A DNA stretch of 10,487 bases from assembly GCA_023264135.1 (NCBI GenBank), contig JALQSZ010000036.1, positions 1 through 10,487 of the forward strand. The letters run 5' to 3'. The notes under the pieces were generated by a model. It was not told where the DNA came from and ran no database searches. It worked only from the letters and a program-made list of their open reading frames with translations. Position 1 is the stretch's first letter; the number at the start of each line of letters is the position of its first letter. Positions 1-4,858 of this stretch are shown here, piece after piece. The position numbers and the translations under genes are program-made. Source of the stretch: Acidimicrobiales bacterium (GTDB lineage Bacteria > Actinomycetota > Acidimicrobiia > Acidimicrobiales > Acidimicrobilacustridaceae).

Positions 1-93
1 TGTTTGCTGCTCCTCAGCTGCGGCGGTGAGCAGGGCTGAAAGTTCAGGAAGATCAGACGCTTCTGCCGGACGCGCAATCGGGCCCACGGTCAC
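1..93 (-). CDS. N-terminal fragment of a probable GNAT-family N-acetyltransferase (runs off the left edge)
   Basis: The 31 visible codons are open to the window edge and begin with a GTG whose last two bases form the TGA stop of the preceding gene (GTGA overlap, positions 90-93), so translation is probably coupled. The residues read V-T-V-G-P-I-A-R-P-A-E-A-S-D-L-P-E-L and then an alanine-rich helix. An 'I-x-R-P-A-x-x-x-D-L' strand followed by an amphipathic helix is the usual start of GNAT acetyltransferases, which transfer an acetyl group from acetyl-CoA to an amine. The acetyl-CoA binding motif lies outside the window, so the family call rests only on this N-terminus. No good Shine-Dalgarno sequence precedes the GTG, which fits coupling. 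A second in-frame GTG two codons later is an alternative start. Confidence 0.5.
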   Translation of the reverse strand, partial: MTVGPIARPAEASDLPELSALLTAAAEEQQT

Positions 94-578
94 GACCGCA
101 ATTGACGAATGCGGTTGAGGATGGTCTTTCGTGAACGGTGCGACTGTTCGTAGGACTCCACACGTTCCAGTTGCTCAGCTGACAACGACGCGAGGAGCGG
201 AAGGACCTGCGCCGCAGTGAGGTCGTCGTATCCCTCGACGATGTCGTCGAGGGACGAAGTTGCTGCCGGCTGCGACTGCTCCTCGGGAACTGACGACGCA
301 GTCGTTGAGCGTGTCGGCCGTGCGGAGTCAGCGACGATCTTCAGGAACGCGGCGAGATGCGATTCCGCGTCGGCGAGTGACTTCCGCGCCTTTGCATTGG
401 TCGCACCGAGAGCGAACTGGCCAACCACTCTCGCATTCACTGCCTGGCTGCGACCCCGTTTAACAAGGTCGGGCAGACCGTCGACACCTTTGGCGACGAG
501 ACCGATAGGTGCATACAAGAAGAGATCGAGCAATTGCTCGACCGGATCGACGGCGGAATCGCTCGTCGAAGACGCCAT
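90..578 (-). CDS. Uncharacterised 162-residue actinobacterial-type protein
   Basis: I do not recognise a named family. The ATG chosen is one base after the stop of the DUF4193-like gene (TGACATG). An in-frame start ten codons earlier would lie inside that gene and is less likely. Residues about 11-80 form a mixed helical region with a hydrophobic stretch (L-F-L-Y-A-P-I-G-L-V) followed by a basic K-R-G-R-S-Q motif and an A-R-V-V-G-Q-F-A segment. Residues about 85-108 are a Ser/Thr/Gln/Pro-rich linker. Residues about 110-162 are a compact, charged helical module with Y-D-D-L-T-A-A-Q-V, then L-S-A-E-Q-L-E, then Y-E-x-x-H-R-x-R-K-T-I-L-N-R-I. This C-terminal module resembles a short region I associate with other uncharacterised actinobacterial proteins. 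The hydrophobic stretch is short for a transmembrane helix, so peripheral membrane or protein-protein contact is possible but unproven. Confidence 0.8.
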   Translation of the reverse strand: MASSTSDSAVDPVEQLLDLFLYAPIGLVAKGVDGLPDLVKRGRSQAVNARVVGQFALGATNAKARKSLADAESHLAAFLKIVADSARPTRSTTASSVPEEQSQPAATSSLDDIVEGYDDLTAAQVLPLLASLSAEQLERVESYEQSHRSRKTILNRIRQLRS

Positions 579-579
579 G

Positions 580-1239
580 TCAGCTCTTGGCCTTCTTTGA
601 CGGCGCACTCTTCGCTGGGGCCTTCTTGGCGACGGCCTTCTTTGCCGGAGCGCTCTTTGTCGCAGCCTTTTTGGCTGGTGCTTTCGCTGCGGATTTCGCC
701 GGGGCCTTGGCTGCTTGCTTCTTCGCTGCAGCTTTTACCTGTCGATCAAGGGCACCTGACTCGATGTGTTCGATCGCCGGACAAGCGGCTTCGCCCACCG
801 GACAATGCATGGAACCGGGTGCGCCGAACTGTCCGCGATTGACGAGCAGGAAGCACCCGGTGCACATGAACTCGTTGGCCTTCTTGGGCGTGACCCCTTC
901 GGCAATGTCGGCAGGAGCTCGAGGTTCGGGCGCTATTTCCTCGTCTTCTTCATCGTCGTCGTCGGCCGCTGCAATTCGATCCTTCAGAATTGCATCGAGG
1001 TCGGCTTCGACATCGTCAGGGTTGAGGTCCTCATCGTCTTCGTCTTCGTCCTCGCGCTTGGGACGTGCTGCGAGTGCAGCGTCAGCGGCCGCTTCGTCTT
1101 CGTCCTCGTCCTCAAGTGCGACATCGTCGGCAAGAACTTCTTCGAGGTCCTCAACGAGCTCGCCTTCGAGATCGTCTCCTTCGAGATCGACATCGAGCTC
1201 TTCCTCGTCGAATTCTTCGTCGATGGGATCGTCAGCCAT
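580..1239 (-). CDS. DUF4193-like zinc-ribbon protein with acidic N-terminus and histone H1-like basic C-terminus
   Basis: A 219-residue protein with three very different parts. Residues 1-112 are dominated by Asp and Glu in long runs. Residues about 113-165 hold a probable zinc ribbon, F-M-C-T-G-C-F-L-L-V-N-R-G-Q, with cysteines at 126, 129, 146 and 153. The C-x2-C-F-L-V-x-x-R-x-Q pattern is that of DUF4193 proteins, small actinobacterial proteins of unknown function. Residues about 168-219 are almost entirely Lys, Ala, Pro and Ser in imperfect A-K-K-A-P-A-K-S repeats, as in histone H1-like bacterial tails. The second metal pair is spaced C-x6-C, wider than the usual C-x2-C. The ATG has a GAGG Shine-Dalgarno five bases upstream. 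The opposite charges suggest DNA or RNA binding with self-masking or partner recruitment, but this is inference. It is first in a coupled three-gene set. Confidence 0.82.
   Translation of the reverse strand: MADDPIDEEFDEEELDVDLEGDDLEGELVEDLEEVLADDVALEDEDEDEAAADAALAARPKREDEDEDDEDLNPDDVEADLDAILKDRIAAADDDDEEDEEIAPEPRAPADIAEGVTPKKANEFMCTGCFLLVNRGQFGAPGSMHCPVGEAACPAIEHIESGALDRQVKAAAKKQAAKAPAKSAAKAPAKKAATKSAPAKKAVAKKAPAKSAPSKKAKS
583..738 (-). repeat. Low-complexity imperfect repeats coding for the Lys/Ala/Pro tail
   Basis: The 3' part of the DUF4193-like gene consists of degenerate short repeats of Lys, Ala and Pro codons (A-K-A-P-A-K-S and A-K-K-A types). Copies differ in third codon positions, so the tail seems to be kept at protein level rather than being a fresh DNA duplication. 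Such tracts commonly vary in length between related strains. Confidence 0.7.
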
Positions 1240-1359
1240 GGAGTCCTCAGGTCAGGGCCATAGGTGGCCGGGTGATTCGTGCCGCGGATGATAGGCACGT
1301 TCTGGGTGGAAGTTGGTGCCTTTCGGGCGGGTTGTCAGCAATCGTGACAAACGACACGC
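1240..1359. promoter_or_regulatory. Inverted-repeat-rich spacer between the ThyX-like and DUF4193-like genes
   Basis: This 120-base spacer, the longest in the window, probably holds the promoter of the DUF4193-like set. Three perfect inverted repeats are visible: GGCCA/TGGCC with a 4-base loop (1256-1269), CGTGCC/GGCACG with a 10-base loop (1278-1299), and TTGTCA/TGACAA with a 7-base loop (1332-1350). None is followed by a T-rich run on the minus strand, so a classical intrinsic terminator for the gene upstream is not supported. A TATCAT hexamer on the minus strand (within 1288-1293) could be a -10 element, but no convincing -35 is at the right distance. The repeats could be operators or weak RNA stems. 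Confidence 0.35.
1245..1248 (-). promoter_or_regulatory. Ribosome binding site of the DUF4193-like gene
   Basis: GAGG on the minus strand, five bases before the ATG. It is one of the clearer Shine-Dalgarno sequences here and supports this start and independent translation of the first gene of the three-gene set. Confidence 0.6.
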
Positions 1360-3003
1360 CTATTCAGGTTTTTCCAGCCGTCGACTTTCGGCCCGTCGTT
1401 CGGCTTGGAGCCGCTCAAGTTCGGGCTCGGCACTGTGGTCGACGAAGCGCATCATCTGGGCGATGGCGTGATGGCCGGCCTGTTCAGCGATGAGTCGATG
1501 CATCTCCTGGCCCACGATCCGGTAGGCCGGGTGGCCTTGCGGGGTGGTTCGAAGTTCAATGAGATGCATTGCCTCGCGAGCATTCATCTGCATGGAGAAA
1601 CGAACCCGGTAGGCCAACGACACGGCGTAGGAGGATTCTGCGGGGAAACGCTCATCGAGCGCTTCGTAGAGCGAAGCAGACCGCTGCATCGCTTCGTCGA
1701 AGACTGGGCCAACTCCGGCGTCGTCGACCGCCGCTGGCCGGGTGTAGCCGTGAAGTGGCGTGAGTTTCTGCCAGTCGATGGTGAGCATTCGGTGGCGCTG
1801 CAGGTCGCGGAATGCTCCGTAGTCGGCGAGGATGTCGAATCGATACGACGGACGCTCGAGGGCGCGTCCTGGCTTGTGGCGACGATTGTCGCGTCCGCCT
1901 TCGTAGGCGTTCAGAACGGCGATGCGCTCTTCCACCGTCATGGCTCGCACACGATCCTCGATCTGACGCTCGGGAAGCGAGAGGTGGGGGTACAGAGCGG
2001 CAGTGACGAGTTTGATCTCTGCATCGGGATCGAAATCGACGAGCGCAACAACTGGTGCCGGTTCGATGTCGTCCACGCCCGAGAACAAGCGTCCGGCAAT
2101 GTCGTCCATCGCGGCGCGGCTGTTGTGGAGGTAGTCGCTCCATGCGACGCCACGATCGTCGAGATCGACGCGCTTCAGGAAGGACGGCACCACCTTGCGA
2201 AGCTCCGTGAGCATGAGGTCGGCGTAGGTTCGCGCTTCGGGGAGTGGATGGGCCCGCATACGCAGCAGGAGCATCTCGTAGCCCTGACCGGTGCCATAGA
2301 TCCCGACATTCGACAGCGAGGATGCGGGAAGCAAACCACGAAGGGAATCGAACGCCTTGGCGCGGATCGCTTGGCGATAGACGAAGTCGCTATCGGAGGG
2401 ATCTTTGGGGATTCGTTCTTTGAGATCGTCGACGACGACCGGCAGGAGTTCGGCATAGGTGTCGAACAAGCGATCCATATCGCCCACGTAGCGAGTGCCC
2501 AAACTGGACTGCAGAACTTCCGGTGGACGGTAGAAGCGGTAGCGACCACCAATGCGTGCGTCGTACGCGATGTAGCGAGTCGACTGTTCGAGGTAGGCCA
2601 TGAGGCGGCCCCACTCAAGCACCTTGGTGAGAAGGTTCGAAGCCTGCTCGCATGCGAGGTGTACGCCGCCGAGCTGGGCCACGGAATCGTCGCCGTATTC
2701 GAAGAACACCTTGTCGTAGAGCTCTTCGGCTCGGCGGAGGCCGATGGTTGCATCGATGGAGTCGTCGCCGCTGATATCGAGCTCGCCGACGAACTCGTCG
2801 AGGAAGAGGCGGCGCAGGCTCTTGGGTGAACGGGAGTAGCGAGCGAACAGCGCACCCTTCACCACTTCAGGCAGATTCACGAGGGCAAAAACGGGCCCGT
2901 AGAGATTTGTGAAATAGCGGCGAAGAACGTCGGCCTCTTCTGGGCTGAATTCCTCTGCGACGTAGACGCTCACGGGCGGCGAGCGTACGGCCTTCGCCGG
3001 CAT
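1360..3003 (-). CDS. thyX: Double-length FAD-dependent thymidylate synthase (ThyX/Thy1 family) protein
   Basis: About 547 residues from the ATG chosen, roughly twice a classical ThyX. ThyX makes dTMP from dUMP using methylenetetrahydrofolate, with FAD and NADPH. Two ThyX-like halves are visible. The first holds L-E-W-G-R-L-M-A-Y-L-E-Q-S-T-R-Y-I (about residues 129-145), matching the ThyX signature end (E/S-x-S-x-R-Y) but without its RHR triad. The second holds Q-R-H-R-M (RHR at about 403-405) and N-A-R-E-A-M-H-L-I-E-L-R (about 474-485), matching the N-x-R-E...H...L-R region that binds nucleotide and flavin in ThyX. A functional site may combine the halves, or the protein may be a diverged paralogue. 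Frame continues to an ATG at 3099, inside the M20 gene; family similarity begins only near residue 12 of the form given here. A GTG at 2973 is another candidate start. No strong Shine-Dalgarno is seen. It is last in the probable tat-helY operon. Confidence 0.83.
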   Translation of the reverse strand: MPAKAVRSPPVSVYVAEEFSPEEADVLRRYFTNLYGPVFALVNLPEVVKGALFARYSRSPKSLRRLFLDEFVGELDISGDDSIDATIGLRRAEELYDKVFFEYGDDSVAQLGGVHLACEQASNLLTKVLEWGRLMAYLEQSTRYIAYDARIGGRYRFYRPPEVLQSSLGTRYVGDMDRLFDTYAELLPVVVDDLKERIPKDPSDSDFVYRQAIRAKAFDSLRGLLPASSLSNVGIYGTGQGYEMLLLRMRAHPLPEARTYADLMLTELRKVVPSFLKRVDLDDRGVAWSDYLHNSRAAMDDIAGRLFSGVDDIEPAPVVALVDFDPDAEIKLVTAALYPHLSLPERQIEDRVRAMTVEERIAVLNAYEGGRDNRRHKPGRALERPSYRFDILADYGAFRDLQRHRMLTIDWQKLTPLHGYTRPAAVDDAGVGPVFDEAMQRSASLYEALDERFPAESSYAVSLAYRVRFSMQMNAREAMHLIELRTTPQGHPAYRIVGQEMHRLIAEQAGHHAIAQMMRFVDHSAEPELERLQAERRAESRRLEKPE

Positions 3004-3031
3004 TCGCCGCGGATGGCGCGCTGGTTCTCGG

Positions 3032-4210
3032 TCACCGGGCCGCGGACCGGAAATCGGCAGTGATCGCTTCCATGGCATCTGACGAAGTCCAAAGGTCAAC
3101 GATGGTCATCGCCATGGCCTTTGCGCCGTCGAGAACGCCATCATCGCCCGACACCGATGCTGCACAGTCGGTGAACGCCGGAGTGTGAATGCCGACTCCC
3201 GGCGGGGAGACGGCGACCATCGGGTGGATCGACGGCACGACGTGACTCACATTGCCCATATCGGTCGAGCCCACAACGTCGCCTCGAACACCCGGTTCAT
3301 GGACCTCACGGCCGAGATCAGCGCTATTTGCGGCATACAGCTCTTCGAACGATCGGTTGCGAAGAAGATCGGCGTAGGCCGGTTCGATCCACTCCACGTC
3401 AGCGGTACAACCCGTCGCGTCTGCCCCGGCAACAAGTGCCGCGAGAACTCGTGGCTTCAATGTTTCAAGACGTTCGAGGTTGGCGGCACGAATGAACCAA
3501 TGCATGCTCGCGGTGGCGGGAACGATGTTTGGCTTGTCTCCCCCGTCGGTGAAAACCCCGTGAATGCGTTCTTCAGGGCGGATGTGCTGACGAAGCGCTG
3601 CAACGTTCATGTACCCGAGCACTGCAGCATCGAGTGCATTGCGGCCGTCCCACGGATGTGCAGCAGCGTGCGCAGCTTCACCGTTCCACGTGATCTTTAA
3701 CTGCTGGATCGCGATGGTCGTCATCCAACGGAGGTCAACGTCGGCGGGGTGAACCATCATCGCGGCGTCGACATTGTCGAGTGCGCCTCGTTCCGTCATG
3801 AAAACCTTGCCGCCTCCGCCTTCTTCGGCCGGCGAGCCGAGCACCACCAACCCGCCTTCGAGTTCCTCGACGACAGCTGCTGCGCCGATCGCTGCGCCGA
3901 TTCCGGCAGCAGCAATGATGTTGTGACCGCACGCGTGTCCGATACCTGGCAGTGCGTCGTACTCGCAGAAGACCGCAACTGTCGGATCGCCACTCCCCTT
4001 TTTTGCTTCGAATGCAGTGGGAAGGTTGTACGCACCTCGAACAACAGAGAAATCGAAACGTTCGAGTGCGTTTGTGAGGAGATCGTGTGCGTGGTGCTCT
4101 GCGAAGTTTTCTTCCGGATGCGAGTGAATGGAATGCGAAAGTTCGAGCAGGACATCACGCTGATCATCGATGGCTCGTGCAACTCGTTGTTTTGCCTCTG
4201 TCGCATCCAT
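3032..4210 (-). CDS. M20 family metallo-amidohydrolase/peptidase (AbgB/ACY1L2-like)
   Basis: A 392-residue zinc-type amidohydrolase, the usual length for the family. M20 enzymes hydrolyse amide bonds in N-acyl amino acids, dipeptides or p-aminobenzoyl-glutamate. Visible motifs, in order: I-H-S-H-P-E-E-N-F-A-E (about 28-38), E-Y-D-A-L-P-G-I-G-H-A-C-G-H-N (83-97, with metal-site Cys94 and His96), S-P-A-E-E-G-G-G-G-K (126-135, catalytic/metal Glu129-Glu130), H154, and a dimerisation-domain region with G-E-A-A-H-A-A-A-H-P-W (178-187). G-S-T-D-M-G-N-V-S-H lies near the C-terminus. The Glu-Glu-Gly-Gly-Gly-Gly pattern and Cys ligand fit the M20D branch related to AbgB and mammalian PM20D2. No signal peptide, so probably cytoplasmic. 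The substrate cannot be told from sequence. No clear Shine-Dalgarno; it follows the kinase-like gene by 39 bases. Confidence 0.92.
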   Translation of the reverse strand: MDATEAKQRVARAIDDQRDVLLELSHSIHSHPEENFAEHHAHDLLTNALERFDFSVVRGAYNLPTAFEAKKGSGDPTVAVFCEYDALPGIGHACGHNIIAAAGIGAAIGAAAVVEELEGGLVVLGSPAEEGGGGKVFMTERGALDNVDAAMMVHPADVDLRWMTTIAIQQLKITWNGEAAHAAAHPWDGRNALDAAVLGYMNVAALRQHIRPEERIHGVFTDGGDKPNIVPATASMHWFIRAANLERLETLKPRVLAALVAGADATGCTADVEWIEPAYADLLRNRSFEELYAANSADLGREVHEPGVRGDVVGSTDMGNVSHVVPSIHPMVAVSPPGVGIHTPAFTDCAASVSGDDGVLDGAKAMAMTIVDLWTSSDAMEAITADFRSAAR

Positions 4211-4218
4211 TCACGCAA

Positions 4219-4244
4219 CGCTACAGGGGCGGATCGCTACAGGG
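4219..4244. repeat. Pair of 10-base direct repeats before the M20 gene
   Basis: CGCTACAGGG occurs twice (4219-4228 and 4235-4244), with repeat starts 16 bases apart, in the 39-base gap between the kinase-like gene and the M20 ATG. On the mRNA strand this is CCCTGTAGCG twice. It could be a regulator site or chance; no binding protein is known to me. Confidence 0.4.
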
Positions 4245-4249
4245 TTGGC

Positions 4250-4858
4250 CTAAAGAACAACAAAGTAGGCGTCGGGTTCCACGCGAAGTTCCAGCGAACG
4301 AGCCTTCAACTTGAGGGCACCGTCGACGCAAAGTGTCACCGGATGGTCGAACTCGACGGAGTCAGACGACGTTCGTCGATACGAAAGCGATGGATGAGGA
4401 AGGTGGGTTCCGGTTCGTGCTCGCTTACGCGCTGCCCTCCGTTGTCCCCACGGAAGTGAACCAGTCGTGATGTCAAGAAGCCCATCACCGGGGTGTGAAC
4501 GCGGGCCGAGATCAAGCCCGTCTCTCCATTGCGCATTCATGGCGACGAGGAAGTCTCTGCGGAACAACGAACCGACAAGGAGGTGCGAAACGAATGGCAC
4601 TTCGATGCCATCCACTGTCGCAATGCCAAGGTCGACAGGAACCGTGAGAGCGTCTGGTCCACTCAATCGTGATCGATCTCCTGATCCGCCCAACGTTTTG
4701 GAAAGATCACCTCCGAGGAGCCCAACGGTGATTGGCATGGAGTTTGATGAGCGACTCGCTACCACAAGCTCTCGCAACTGTGCATCAGATGATGCGACCG
4801 GAGCTTCGAGAGGTAACGGTCGATGCTCTCCGTAGCCGCTCCCTTTTCGAATCGTCAT
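4250..4858 (-). CDS. Short diacylglycerol kinase-like (DAGK/YegS/LCB5 family) protein, probably lacking catalytic motifs
   Basis: A 202-residue protein resembling only the later part of lipid kinases such as DgkB and YegS, which are about 300 residues. M-P-I-T-V-G-L-L-G-G-D-L-S-K-T-L-G-G (41-58) aligns in character with the family's 'LGTGNDLARTLG' motif but has lost the G-T-x-N. H-P-G-D-G-L-L-D-I (122-130) matches the conserved D-D-G-L-L-D-V strand, and H-P-V-T-L-C-V-D-G (172-180) matches the late 'V-D-G-E' strand. The N-terminal G-G-D-G-T nucleotide loop is absent, so kinase activity is doubtful. It may bind lipid or act as a partner. The ATG overlaps the helY stop by four bases (ATGA), with a GGGGA Shine-Dalgarno-like sequence nine bases upstream. 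Family call is moderate. Confidence 0.62.
   Translation of the reverse strand: MTIRKGSGYGEHRPLPLEAPVASSDAQLRELVVASRSSNSMPITVGLLGGDLSKTLGGSGDRSRLSGPDALTVPVDLGIATVDGIEVPFVSHLLVGSLFRRDFLVAMNAQWRDGLDLGPRSHPGDGLLDITTGSLPWGQRRAARKRARTGTHLPHPSLSYRRTSSDSVEFDHPVTLCVDGALKLKARSLELRVEPDAYFVVL

Noticed and set aside
583..738. Tandem DNA repeat or CRISPR-like array
   Set aside because: The repetition is short, imperfect and in frame, and encodes a Lys/Ala/Pro tail. There are no constant repeats with unique spacers.
509..1291. Serine-rich plus-strand open frame opposite the DUF4193-like gene
   Set aside because: The poly-serine runs are the reverse reading of Asp/Glu codon runs in the minus gene and show no domain.
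1405..2829. Long plus-strand open frame opposite the ThyX-like gene
   Set aside because: It is an antisense shadow. The minus frame has clear ThyX motifs, while this translation has none and is typical of reverse reading of GC-rich codons.
3004..3099. Upstream extension of the ThyX-like gene
   Set aside because: It overlaps the end of the M20 gene and adds basic, low-similarity residues; the family-like sequence starts later.
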